Shown here: positions 27,715 through 36,460 of the stretch, one piece after another
Layout: each line of letters opens with the position of its first letter
Position numbering within the stretch: the stretch's first letter is position 1
From: Acetobacter estunensis
Lineage (GTDB): Bacteria > Pseudomonadota > Alphaproteobacteria > Acetobacterales > Acetobacteraceae
Direction: 5' to 3'
Assembly (NCBI RefSeq): GCF_011516945.1
Contig: NZ_WOTH01000007.1
Coordinates: 53,595-117,594, forward strand
Length of the DNA: 64,000 nucleotides
Made by a program: the position numbers and the translations under genes
Notes under the pieces: model-generated
What the model saw: only the letters and a program-made list of their open reading frames with translations
Database searches by the model: none
What the model was told of the DNA's origin: nothing

Positions 27715-29058
27715 TCAGTTGCCCGCGACACTCATGGCGTCGATGCGAACGGTGGGTGAATCCATTCCGAAGCGGAAGGACAGGTCGTTTGCCACTTGTA
27801 CTCGCCCGAACATGTCCAGAAGATTGCCGGCAACCGTGAATTCTGCAACCGGATCGGCAAGCTGGCCATTGCGGATCATGAAACCGGAGGCGCCACGGCT
27901 GTAATCGCCGGTAATGCCGTTAACGGCGGAGCCCATCATTTCGGTGATGTAGATACCTTCCTCGATATCGGACATCAGTTCCTGAGGCGTGGCGGTTCCG
28001 GGCGCGAAAAACAGGTTGGACACGCCCGGAGACGGAGGGGAAGACGCGCCACGGACCGCTCGTCCATTGGAAAGCAGCTTTAACTGACGTGCGCTGCGGC
28101 CATCAAGCAGCCAGTGCTGCAAAACGCCATCCGCCACGAGATCGAGCGTTGCTCCCTGCACACCTTCACCATCGAAAGGACGCGAGCGAAGGCCGCGCTG
28201 ACGATGCGGATCATCAATCACACGCAGATCTGCCGGAAAAATGCGCTTGCCCATATGCGCTTTCAAGAACGATGTCCCACGGGCGATGGCCACACCGTTG
28301 ATCGCACCGGCAAGATGCCCAAGCAGGCTGTTCGCTATGCGCGGCGCAAAGAGTATCGGCAGGACGCCGGTGCGCGGCTGTACCGGATCCAGACGGGCGA
28401 CGGCCTTGCGTCCTGCGCTGGCACCGATAGTTTCCGGAGCATCCAGATCCGCCAGATGAACGGTGCTGTGGTAGTCGTAATCACGCTGCATGGCGGTACC
28501 GTGACCGGCAAGCGCGCTCATGGAAATGGAGTGCCGCGTCCGGCCGTACTGTCCGGCCACGCCGCGTGAAGTTGCCAGCGCGACCTGAGTGCGCCCCCAT
28601 GAGGCGCTGGCTCCGGCTGAATTGGTCACGCCTTCAATGGCTCGTCCGGCATCTTCCGTGCGACGGGCGCGATCGAGCAACTGCGTCGCATCCGTCTCCG
28701 TCGGGTCCATCAGATCGAGCGTGTTGGTTTCCACCCGCCCGATCAGTTCCACGCCGTTGGGAAAGCCAGCATTGGCGTCTTCAGGCAGCACACGGGCCAT
28801 GGCGAGCGCCTGCTCGATCAGCGCATCGAATCCGGCCGGATCCGGTGTGGAGGTCGAGACGATGGCGGAGCGTTTCCCCACGAACACCCGCAGGCCGAGA
28901 TCGGTGGTCTCGGAGCGTTCCAGTTCTTCCGTGACGCCGTTGCGCACGCTCACGCCCAAAGCTGTACCGCCTGCATAGACGGCGTCAGCGGCATCGGCAC
29001 CGTGTTTCGTGGCGCGTGCGACAATCTCGCAGGCGAGGTCGAGGGGAGAGGTGCTCAT
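27715..29058 (-). CDS. pmbA: TldE/PmbA-type metallopeptidase-family protein
   Basis: 447 aa. It belongs to the TldD/PmbA family; the PmbA (TldE) member lacks the HExxxH metal motif and works with TldD, processing small peptides and helping degrade CcdA-like antitoxins. Family hallmarks are the N-terminal GVSVRNGVTEELERSETTDL region, the VGKRSAIVSTST segment and the C-terminal MMGSAVNGITGDYSRGASGF block. tldD is not in the window. The start overlaps the stop of the M16 peptidase gene (ATGA), so the two are coupled. Confidence 0.93.
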   Translation of the reverse strand: MSTSPLDLACEIVARATKHGADAADAVYAGGTALGVSVRNGVTEELERSETTDLGLRVFVGKRSAIVSTSTPDPAGFDALIEQALAMARVLPEDANAGFPNGVELIGRVETNTLDLMDPTETDATQLLDRARRTEDAGRAIEGVTNSAGASASWGRTQVALATSRGVAGQYGRTRHSISMSALAGHGTAMQRDYDYHSTVHLADLDAPETIGASAGRKAVARLDPVQPRTGVLPILFAPRIANSLLGHLAGAINGVAIARGTSFLKAHMGKRIFPADLRVIDDPHRQRGLRSRPFDGEGVQGATLDLVADGVLQHWLLDGRSARQLKLLSNGRAVRGASSPPSPGVSNLFFAPGTATPQELMSDIEEGIYITEMMGSAVNGITGDYSRGASGFMIRNGQLADPVAEFTVAGNLLDMFGRVQVANDLSFRFGMDSPTVRIDAMSVAGN

Positions 29059-30320
29059 GCCGCAAGTTGCTCCTCAAGCGTGCCGAAAGACATCACGCCA
29101 TCCACCGGACCGAGGCAGGCGAGTGTGGGCTGCGCGCGGAAGATGCGCCGCGCCACGCGGCTGATGTCATCGGGTGTTACAGCGTCGATCTTCGCCACGG
29201 TCTCGGCAATCGGGATCAGGCGACCGAAGATCTGAAGCTGTCGAGCGATCTGCTCACACCGGCTACCCGTGCTTTCCAGTGACATGAGCAGCGAAGACTT
29301 GAGTTGGGCGCGGGCGCGGGTCAGTTCCGGTGTGGTGATGGCCTGCTGCACCTTGGCCAGTTCATCCAGTGTCACGGGCAGAAGCTCGCGGGCTTCCTCC
29401 TTGCCGGTTCCGGCGTAGATGCCGAACAGACCGCCATCGAGAAAGGGCGTGATGAAGGAATAGACCGAATAGACCAGTCCGCGTTTTTCACGGATTTCCT
29501 GAAACAGCCGTGAGGACATGCCTCCGCCCAGAAGGGTGGAAAGCAGCAGGGCTGCATGATAGTCCGCGTCTCCATAGGGCACAGACGGGAAGCCGAGCAG
29601 GATATGTGCCTGATCGAGTTCCTTTTCCTTGCGGTATTCGCCGCCGGTGTAATGGCTGGTGACGCGGGGCATTTTCTTGCCGGAGGGCAGATCCGCGAAG
29701 TGACGGCTCACCCGCTCCACCACATCGTCATGATGGAGGTTGCCTGCGGCGGCGACGATCATGTTGTCCGCAGTGTAGTGAGCGCGCATATAGCCCATCA
29801 GGGTGTCGCGGCTCATCTCGCGGATCAGGCTTTCCGTTCCGAGCGTGGGTAGCCCCATCGGCTGGCCTGCGAACGCCGTTTCCTGAAAATGATCGAAGAT
29901 GATGTCATCAGGCGTGTCGTTGGCCTGCCCAATTTCCTGAAGGATGACGCCACGTTCGCGTTCCACTTCCTCGGGCAGGAACGTGGAGTGGGAGAGGATG
30001 TCACCGATGATGTCGATGCCCAGCCCCAGATCACCCTTGAGCAGCTTGACGTAATAGGCCGTCTGCTCGCGCGCCGTATAGGCGTTGATGTGGCCGCCCA
30101 CATTCTCGATTTCTTCCGCAATTCGGGCGGCAGAACGCGAGGTCGTGCCCTTGAAGGCCATATGTTCGAGGAAATGGGAAACGCCGTTTTCCTCGGGACG
30201 TTCGTCGCGGGTGCCGGTGGCGACATAGGCTCCGAATGAGACGGTCTCGACGCGCTCCATGCGCTCTGTGACAACGGTCAGGCCGGAAGGCAGGCGGGTC
30301 GTCTGGATGGGATCGGTCAT
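29055..30320 (-). CDS. M16 family zinc peptidase (mitochondrial processing peptidase-like)
   Basis: 421 aa. The inverted zinc motif HFLEH is at 49-53, with the distal glutamate expected about 76 residues later in a VILQEIGQ-type stretch. The rest follows the two-domain M16B layout, with the substrate-binding R/Y region (SSRLFQEIREKRGLVYSVYS) near residue 265. Alphaproteobacterial members resemble the mitochondrial processing peptidase beta subunit; there is no signal peptide. It sits between thrC (45 bases upstream) and pmbA (overlapping), probably one transcription unit. Confidence 0.94.
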   Translation of the reverse strand: MTDPIQTTRLPSGLTVVTERMERVETVSFGAYVATGTRDERPEENGVSHFLEHMAFKGTTSRSAARIAEEIENVGGHINAYTAREQTAYYVKLLKGDLGLGIDIIGDILSHSTFLPEEVERERGVILQEIGQANDTPDDIIFDHFQETAFAGQPMGLPTLGTESLIREMSRDTLMGYMRAHYTADNMIVAAAGNLHHDDVVERVSRHFADLPSGKKMPRVTSHYTGGEYRKEKELDQAHILLGFPSVPYGDADYHAALLLSTLLGGGMSSRLFQEIREKRGLVYSVYSFITPFLDGGLFGIYAGTGKEEARELLPVTLDELAKVQQAITTPELTRARAQLKSSLLMSLESTGSRCEQIARQLQIFGRLIPIAETVAKIDAVTPDDISRVARRIFRAQPTLACLGPVDGVMSFGTLEEQLAA

Positions 30321-30335
30321 GTGTATCCTGAAAGG

Positions 30336-30356
30336 GGGCGGGAGTGCCTCCCGCCC
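30336..30356 (-). terminator. Hairpin between thrC and the M16 peptidase gene
   Basis: GGGCGGGAG (30336-30344) pairs perfectly with CTCCCGCCC (30348-30356) around a 3-nt loop, just past the thrC stop. No T-run follows, so it may be attenuating rather than fully terminating. Confidence 0.55.
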
Positions 30357-30365
30357 GGAAGGGGA

Positions 30366-31766
30366 TCAGCGTGAGTTGGCGAGGACGCTGGCCCGGATGG
30401 CGTCTTCCACGACCGTGAGATCGTTGGACACCACGCGGTAGCGCTCCTCGCGCTCGAACAGGTCCGCCAGAGATGGGGGCAGTGCGGGCGTAATTCCAGT
30501 GGCTTCACGCATGGCATCTGGGAACTTCGCCGGATGCGCCGTCGCCATGGCCACCATGGGTACACCCGGCTCACGGAACGCGCGGCCTGCGGCAATGCCA
30601 ATGATGGTGTGTGGATCGGCCAGATAGCGGTTTTTCTCGTACAGCGAGCGGATTTCGGCGGTCGTGGCCGCGTCGTCCAGTTCCTTGCCGGAGAACAGGG
30701 TGCTGATGGCCTCCCATGCCTTGGAAGGGACGTCCATCTTTCCCGTCGTGCGGAAGCCGGTCATCAGGTTGGCGCAGGCTTGTGCGTCCCGTCCCATCAC
30801 CTCGAACAGCAGGCGCTCGAAGTTGGAGGAGACCTGAATGTCCATCGACGGCGACAGGCTGGGTACAACCTTGCGGGTGCTCATGTCGTTGCTGTGAAGG
30901 AATCGCGTGAGGATGTCGTTGCGGTTGGAGCCAACGCATAGATGCTTCACCGGCAGACCCATCTGGCGTGCGACCCATGCGGCCAGCACGTTGCCGAAAT
31001 TACCGGTGGGGACAGCGAACGAAACTTCGCGATCCGGCGCGCCAAGCTGAAGCGCGGAATAGACGTAATAGGGGATCTGGGCGGCGATGCGGGCCCAGTT
31101 GATGGAGTTGACGGCGGAGAGGTGCATGTCTGTGCGGAACGGAAGATCCGCGAACATGGCTTTCACCAGATCCTGACAGTCGTCGAACGTGCCCTGAACC
31201 GCGAGATTGTGAATGTTCGGGTCCAGCACCGTGGTCATCTGGCGACGCTGCACTTCGGAAGTGCGGCCTTCAGGGTGCAGAATGGCCACCGTCAGGCGCT
31301 CGCGGCCACGGCAGGCTTCGATCGCGGCGGAGCCGGTGTCGCCGGAGGTCGCTCCCACGATGGTCACGCGTTCGTCACGCTCGTTCAGCACATGGTCGAA
31401 CAGCCGCCCGAGCAACTGCATGGCCATGTCCTTGAAGGCCAGAGTCGGCCCGTGGAACAACTCCTGCACGAACAGTCCGTCTTCCATCTGCGTGAGCGGC
31501 ACGATGGCCGCGTGATCGAAGCGGGCATAGGCATCGTGGCACAGCTTGCTGAGCGTCTCATGCGTTAGCGAGTCTTCCGCGAAGGGGGCGATGATGCGCG
31601 CCGCCAGTTCCGGGTAGGACAGCGAGCGCATGGCGCGCCATTCGTCTTTCGAGAACTGCGGCCAGCTCTCGGGCATGTAGAGGCCGCCATCCTCCGCCAG
31701 ACCGGCAAGCAGGATGTCGGAGAAGGAGCGGGTCGGGGCCTGACCACGGGTGGAAACGTATTTCAT
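30366..31766 (-). CDS. thrC: Threonine synthase
   Basis: 466 aa, matching the long (class II) bacterial threonine synthases. It converts O-phosphohomoserine to threonine with PLP. The PLP lysine lies in LAFKDMAMQLLG near residue 112. The phosphate-binding loop is ATSGDTGSAA near residue 140, and the N-terminal RGQAPTRSFSDILLAGLAEDGGLY stretch (shortened here: RGQAP...GGLY) is typical. The start at 31766 gives MKYVSTRG, the family's usual beginning. Confidence 0.96.
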   Translation of the reverse strand: MKYVSTRGQAPTRSFSDILLAGLAEDGGLYMPESWPQFSKDEWRAMRSLSYPELAARIIAPFAEDSLTHETLSKLCHDAYARFDHAAIVPLTQMEDGLFVQELFHGPTLAFKDMAMQLLGRLFDHVLNERDERVTIVGATSGDTGSAAIEACRGRERLTVAILHPEGRTSEVQRRQMTTVLDPNIHNLAVQGTFDDCQDLVKAMFADLPFRTDMHLSAVNSINWARIAAQIPYYVYSALQLGAPDREVSFAVPTGNFGNVLAAWVARQMGLPVKHLCVGSNRNDILTRFLHSNDMSTRKVVPSLSPSMDIQVSSNFERLLFEVMGRDAQACANLMTGFRTTGKMDVPSKAWEAISTLFSGKELDDAATTAEIRSLYEKNRYLADPHTIIGIAAGRAFREPGVPMVAMATAHPAKFPDAMREATGITPALPPSLADLFEREERYRVVSNDLTVVEDAIRASVLANSR

Positions 31767-31806
31767 GTGTCTTCCATAGCCGGTCTAGGCGCCGTCGGGG
31801 AGGGGA

Positions 31807-32949
31807 CTATTTGCGCAAAACGTCCGATGTGGCGTCATCGGGCAGGTGCAGCGCATAGACCGTGACAGGCCATTGCACTGTGGCGTGGCCGTTCTGGAAG
31901 CGTGCGGCCTGATCGAGTTGCGAGGCGGGCACGTAGAGGGTGTTGCCAGAAAGCGAAGCGCCGCCCGGCCAGCGCAGTCTCGGATCGGTGATGAGATGAT
32001 GCGGGATGCGGCCCGGCGTGTAGCTGTCGATGCTGCCAGTCGTCACATCGGACCAGTAGAGCGTGCCGTCCGGTCCGACTGTCAAACCACCGAGAGCATG
32101 CGTTTTGTACCACAGCGTGGCGCTCTCCTGCAGGGCAGTGTTCGTGGAGTCGGGATCGTCGAACAGAGAGGTGGCAATACGGTAAAGCGGTCCGCAATAG
32201 GGCTGGACATAGAGCCATTGGCCATCCGGGCTGATGGCGATCAGGCTGGCGTCAATGGCGATGGGCCGCCCGTCCGGTGCTTTTACTGTGCCGGACGGGG
32301 TGGTGATGGGGCGTCCAGCGGTCAGTGCCTGCACGTGATCGAGAAACCGTTGGGCCGAGCCGTCATCGAGATTGACCACGACAAGCCCGGCATCACCGGA
32401 ATCCGGCACATAGGCCGTGTTGCCATGAATGGCGATGCCACCGAGGACGCTGCCGTGTCGCAGAACATTGGGAGAAAGTTCGATCACTCTCTGCACGGTG
32501 TTGTTCTGAGTTTCGATCTGGATCAGTTTCGGTCCCGCCACAGGTGGCTTCTCACGGTCCGGGACACCGCTATCGATGACCCACAGACTCCCATCGGAGG
32601 CCAGCGTCATGCCGGTGATGGCGACGAAACGCTGTGCCGGATCGCCTGCGTCCGTATTCCAGCGGCTGTTGGGATAGGGCGTGGGGGCCGCGCCTTTTGC
32701 GCTGACGCTCAACTGTGGGGTGGGATTGCCCAGCCAGCCCGGCGCTTCGAGGATCAGGCGTCCATCGGGAAGAGCCTGCACAGCGTCCCATATCTGCGTG
32801 GAGGAGGTGAGGGCGGGCGAAAGCGCGTCCCCAGCGACTTCCGGTTTCTCCGGCATGGGAACGGCCCACGCCATTTCTGGCGTAATGAGGGGCGAGAGAA
32901 GAAGGGCCGCCAGAAGCGGCAGGCGGGCGCGTGCGGGAAACCGTCTCAT
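31807..32949 (-). CDS. Exported beta-propeller-like protein (major royal jelly / dopachrome tautomerase-related)
   Basis: 380 aa. A signal peptide runs to about residue 29 (ARLPLLAALLLSP...AWA). The mature part has repeated propeller motifs such as DGSLWVIDSG near residue 105, GNTAYVPDSGDAGLVVVNL and DGTLYWSDVTTGSIDSY. This pattern matches the bacterial relatives of major royal jelly and yellow proteins, annotated as L-dopachrome tautomerase-related or SMP-30-like lactonases. A periplasmic sugar-lactone role would suit an acetic acid bacterium, but this is inference. Start at 32949 was chosen for the signal peptide. It follows the Hsp70-like gene by 73 bases. Confidence 0.82.
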   Translation of the reverse strand: MRRFPARARLPLLAALLLSPLITPEMAWAVPMPEKPEVAGDALSPALTSSTQIWDAVQALPDGRLILEAPGWLGNPTPQLSVSAKGAAPTPYPNSRWNTDAGDPAQRFVAITGMTLASDGSLWVIDSGVPDREKPPVAGPKLIQIETQNNTVQRVIELSPNVLRHGSVLGGIAIHGNTAYVPDSGDAGLVVVNLDDGSAQRFLDHVQALTAGRPITTPSGTVKAPDGRPIAIDASLIAISPDGQWLYVQPYCGPLYRIATSLFDDPDSTNTALQESATLWYKTHALGGLTVGPDGTLYWSDVTTGSIDSYTPGRIPHHLITDPRLRWPGGASLSGNTLYVPASQLDQAARFQNGHATVQWPVTVYALHLPDDATSDVLRK

Positions 32950-33022
32950 GGTGATGAATGTCGCTTCTGGAGCCGCGACTGACAACACCCGTTGGACGCT
33001 GACCTGATTCGTCCAGAATGGA

Positions 33023-34300
33023 TTACGCGGAGGCCAGCGCCAGACCTTCGGCCACCGAGACGAACTCGCCTCCGAGTTCCACATGCTCTTCTCCAAAACG
33101 CGAAGTAAACAGGTGGCGCACGGCGGGCACGAAGGAGGTGCCGCCGGTGAGGAAGACGCGATCGATCTGATTGGGTGTCAGATTCGCTTCATTCATGGCG
33201 CGATCAATGCCTTCATCGAGTTGTGCGATGTCGGGAGCAATCCAGCGCTCGAACTCTTCACGGGAAATGGAAGTCTCGATGTTCAGACCGGGCTGAGAAA
33301 AGCTGAGCTGTGCGGTTTCGGCGGAAGAGAGGGCGCGTTTGGTTGCCGAGACCGCATTGTAGAGTTCCTGTCCGCGCTGTTCGCGGATCAACTCGATGAG
33401 GTTTTCCAGCTTCTGTGGTTCGGAGGCGGTGCGCGCGACATCCGCGATTTCATTGAGAATGCGGGGTGTGCGCATCAGCGAAAGGCGGTGCCAGCGGGCG
33501 AGCGCACGGAACCATTCGATGGGCACTGGCAGAGGTTCTCCGCCCATGATGCGGAAAGTGCAGTCGCGGCCGAGAGACGGCGCCACCACGTTATCGATGA
33601 TCCGGAAGTCGAACTGGTCCCCTGCCAGTCCTACACCGGCGTGTCCTAGTGGCTGGGTGGCCTGCGTTCCGCCGGGATCGAAGCGCATGACCGAGAAATC
33701 GCTTGTGCCGCCGCCGAAATCCCCCACCAGCACAGTGGCGGGGCGATCAAGACGCTGCATGAAGCGCCATCCGGCGGCTTCCGGCTCCAGCATGACAGAA
33801 ACATCGGCGAAACCCGCTTCGGCAAAACCGGCCCGCAAGCGTTTCTCTCCAAGAGCATCATCGGCGTTCTCGCCCACGAAATGTACCGGCCGCCCAACCG
33901 TCACGGCGCAATCGGCCGGGGAGAGGCCGCCCAGCTTCATCAGTTCGCGCAAGAAAGTGGCGATAAGGCGTTCCAGTGACAGCCGCTGGCCGAACACCTG
34001 TGTTTCACGGAAGCTGGCCTGCGCCAGATAGGACTTCATGGACATGATCAGGCGGGTCTCGGCCGGGTCGTCCAGATGCGCCTCGATTGCGTCTGCGCCC
34101 ACGGCACGTTCCAGCACGCGGCGTCCACCTTCCATTTCCTGCCAGATGGCCAGCAATGTGCGGCAGGTTTCGGTGGTGGAGCCGTCCTGCATGGGAAAAT
34201 GAATGGTCTGGATCGTGCGGTCGGGCCGCGCGATCACGATGACGCTGTTGGTCGTGCCGAAATCGATACCGATCCGGGTGAGGGCGTAGGAGGACGTCAT
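33023..34300 (-). CDS. Hsp70-family ATPase without substrate-binding domain (YegD-like)
   Basis: 425 aa. It has an actin/Hsp70-type nucleotide-binding fold: phosphate 1 loop IGIDFGTTNSVI near residue 10, phosphate 2 loop VLVGDFGGGTSDFSV near residue 195 and the adenosine motif VFLTGGTSFVPAVRHLF near residue 385. The protein ends right after the ATPase fold, with no peptide-binding domain, like E. coli YegD. Clients are unknown. It sits directly downstream of a degenerate EAL gene (46 bases) on the same strand, so a shared role is possible. Confidence 0.92.
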   Translation of the reverse strand: MTSSYALTRIGIDFGTTNSVIVIARPDRTIQTIHFPMQDGSTTETCRTLLAIWQEMEGGRRVLERAVGADAIEAHLDDPAETRLIMSMKSYLAQASFRETQVFGQRLSLERLIATFLRELMKLGGLSPADCAVTVGRPVHFVGENADDALGEKRLRAGFAEAGFADVSVMLEPEAAGWRFMQRLDRPATVLVGDFGGGTSDFSVMRFDPGGTQATQPLGHAGVGLAGDQFDFRIIDNVVAPSLGRDCTFRIMGGEPLPVPIEWFRALARWHRLSLMRTPRILNEIADVARTASEPQKLENLIELIREQRGQELYNAVSATKRALSSAETAQLSFSQPGLNIETSISREEFERWIAPDIAQLDEGIDRAMNEANLTPNQIDRVFLTGGTSFVPAVRHLFTSRFGEEHVELGGEFVSVAEGLALASA

Positions 34301-34346
34301 GACGGGCGGAGATAGAGTTCGACCGCCTGCCTGTCCATGTCTGATT

Positions 34347-35168
34347 TCAGGTGGTGAGAGGGGACACGTTCTCGTCGGCATACAGTCGCAGGAAGTCAGG
34401 CAGCGGTTCCGCTGTTCCCAGCGCCATGCCACCGCCTTCCCGACAGTCGATCGATTGAAGAAAGGAAAGAGTGTCCGCCGTATCCACCCCATCCGCGCGC
34501 GTGGTCAGCCCCATATCGCTGGCCAGTCGGATAATGGCGTGGGCCATGCTGCGGTTAACGGTTTGCTGTTCATCATCGCTTGTCTGAAAGAGATGGCGAT
34601 CGAGCTTCACCCCGGTCAGGAGACCGGCAAATGTGCGGTCTCTCAGAAGGGTTAGGCTGGACGTACCGGACCCGAAGCCCGCCAGAATCAGGCCCACGCC
34701 AACATCACGCAACGCGGCGAGGGAATAGAACAGAGTATCGGTGTCTTCCGTCAGGCTGATCTCGGTAAATTCAAGGTCGAGACGATTGGCTTCGAAATCG
34801 TGCGTCGTCAGGGCCGTCGTCAGGCGCGTCAGCAGGTCTTCGGGAAGCGGTCCGGCATGTTCGATTGGCAGTGAGAGGCGACATCCGGGCGGCAGACTCG
34901 CTGCTGCTGCGCATCCATCCGAGAGAAGGCGCCCCCAGGCCGGATCTTTCTGTCGGCCACGTCGTACAGAAGGGCGGCTGATGATGGGTGTCGGCGCGGG
35001 CTGGAGATCGGCGCCTGTCAGACGCAGGGTCGAAAGGCAGCGACGCGGAGAAAGAATGAGGGGTGGGGCCAGCCGGACATCCGGACGCGTCTCCACATTG
35101 CGTGGAGCCTTGCGGCGTGGTGGTTCGGACTGTGCCGTGGTGACGGTCACGGGTAGGGGATCTCCCAT
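34347..35168 (-). CDS. Degenerate EAL-domain protein
   Basis: 273 aa from ATG 35168 (a GTG at 35222 would add 18 residues). The N-terminal 100 residues are Pro/Arg-rich and low complexity. The rest follows an EAL (c-di-GMP phosphodiesterase) fold: LDLEFTE, AGFGSGTSSLTLL in place of DDFGTGYSSL, VKLDRHLF, ADGVDT for AEGVE and a final GGGMALGTAEPLPDF. The metal-binding Asp-Asp pair is replaced by Ala-Gly and no clear E-x-L motif remains. It is therefore probably not an enzyme but may still bind c-di-GMP or a protein partner. Confidence 0.8.
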   Translation of the reverse strand: MGDPLPVTVTTAQSEPPRRKAPRNVETRPDVRLAPPLILSPRRCLSTLRLTGADLQPAPTPIISRPSVRRGRQKDPAWGRLLSDGCAAAASLPPGCRLSLPIEHAGPLPEDLLTRLTTALTTHDFEANRLDLEFTEISLTEDTDTLFYSLAALRDVGVGLILAGFGSGTSSLTLLRDRTFAGLLTGVKLDRHLFQTSDDEQQTVNRSMAHAIIRLASDMGLTTRADGVDTADTLSFLQSIDCREGGGMALGTAEPLPDFLRLYADENVSPLTT

Positions 35169-35283
35169 TTGCAAGGCTCGTGGGAGAATGGGGGAGAGTG
35201 GTAATTTTCTGGTAAACCGCACCAGAATTTCGTGTCTCTACAGACGTTTTCCCGAACTGGTGAAGAAAAGCCCCGATACGCGA

Positions 35284-35341
35284 AGACCCCGCTGAAAAAT
35301 CAGCGGGGTCTCTGGCAGTCAGCGCCGGAACAGATCCGGCG
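35284..35341 (-). terminator. Two tandem hairpins after isocitrate dehydrogenase
   Basis: A perfect 12-bp stem, AGACCCCGCTGA (35284-35295) with TCAGCGGGGTCT (35300-35311), and a 4-nt loop. Next to it CGCCGG (35323-35328) pairs with CCGGCG (35336-35341). Both lie between the isocitrate dehydrogenase stop (35359) and the EAL-like gene on the minus strand. Confidence 0.75.
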
Positions 35342-35358
35342 TTAGCAGGAACCGGGGA

Positions 35359-36387
35359 TCAGACGAGCGCCTGCTTCAGCGCGGCCGTCAGTTCCTTGGT
35401 GCCGGCTTCACCACCCATGTCACGGGTACGGACCTTGCCGCTGGTGATCAGGTTGGTGATTGCCGTATCGATCCGGTCGGCCAGATCGTCACGACGGACA
35501 TGGCGCAGCATCATCACCGCAGCGAGCAGCAGGGCCAGCGGGTTGGCGAGGTTCTTGCCCGCGATGTCGGGAGCCGAACCATGCACGGCCTCAAAGATCG
35601 CGGTTTTTTCACCGATATTCGCGCCCGGCGCGAGACCGAGGCCACCCACCAGACCGGCGGCCTGATCGGACAGGATGTCGCCGAACAGGTTGGTGGTCAC
35701 GATGACGTCAAACTGCCACGGATTGGTGACGAGCTGCATGGAGCAGGCGTCCACAATACGCTCGTCACACTCGACGCGGCCCTTGTATTCCTCGGCCACC
35801 TTGCGACCGGCTTCGAGGAACATGCCGCACATCTGCTTGATGATGTTGGCCTTGTGGACCAGCGTCACCTTCTTGCGGTTGTTCTTCACGGCGTAATCGA
35901 AGGCGAAGCGGACGATGCGCTCACATTCCTTGCGCGAGACGTAGCCACCCGAGAGCGCAATGCCCTTGGAGTCGCCGTTCGCGGGGATCGTGTGCTCCAT
36001 CGCGGCGTAGTAGCCTTCAAGGTTCTCGCGCACGATCACGAGGTCGATCTTCTCGTAGCGGCCACCGGGGATAATGGTCTTGGTGGGACGAAGATTTGCG
36101 TAGAGTTCGAACTCCTGACGCATCGTGACGTTGATGGACTTGAAGCCGCCGCCGACGGGGGTGGTCAGCGGGCCTTTCAGCGCCAGACCTGTCTTGCGAA
36201 TGCTCTCGATGGTTTCTTTCGGCAGCGGATCGTTGACCGCATCCACGCCCGCCATGCCAGCGATGTGGCGTTCCCATTTGAACGGCGCGCCAACCGCGTC
36301 GAGGATTTCGACGACCGAGTCCATGATCTCGGGACCGATACCGTCGCCCGGAATAAGGGTGGCGGGGATGGTTTTACTGTTGCTCAT
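35359..36387 (-). CDS. NAD-dependent isocitrate dehydrogenase
   Basis: 342 aa of the short isocitrate/isopropylmalate dehydrogenase type. It oxidises isocitrate to 2-oxoglutarate in the TCA cycle. Visible features are TLIPGDGIGPEI at the start, the substrate Arg region YANLRPTKTI near residue 99, the catalytic Tyr/Lys regions ENLEGYYAAMEH and LVHKANIIK, and NLFGDILSDQAAG. The coenzyme loop reads HGSAPDIAGKN; Asp-Ile there marks NAD use, whereas NADP enzymes have Lys-Tyr. GGGAG precedes the ATG at 36387. It is followed by tandem hairpins. Confidence 0.93.
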   Translation of the reverse strand: MSNSKTIPATLIPGDGIGPEIMDSVVEILDAVGAPFKWERHIAGMAGVDAVNDPLPKETIESIRKTGLALKGPLTTPVGGGFKSINVTMRQEFELYANLRPTKTIIPGGRYEKIDLVIVRENLEGYYAAMEHTIPANGDSKGIALSGGYVSRKECERIVRFAFDYAVKNNRKKVTLVHKANIIKQMCGMFLEAGRKVAEEYKGRVECDERIVDACSMQLVTNPWQFDVIVTTNLFGDILSDQAAGLVGGLGLAPGANIGEKTAIFEAVHGSAPDIAGKNLANPLALLLAAVMMLRHVRRDDLADRIDTAITNLITSGKVRTRDMGGEAGTKELTAALKQALV

Positions 36388-36460
36388 CTTGAACTCCCTG
36401 TGCATCCGCCGCCTGTTCTGCCCCGCAATGGCTCCGATGGCGACGCGCAATCGCGTGTTT

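Noticed and set aside
34301..34492. A 64-residue N-terminal extension of the Hsp70-like protein
   Set aside because: The ATPase phosphate loop normally starts within about 10 residues of the N-terminus, and the extension overlaps the EAL-like gene in another frame.
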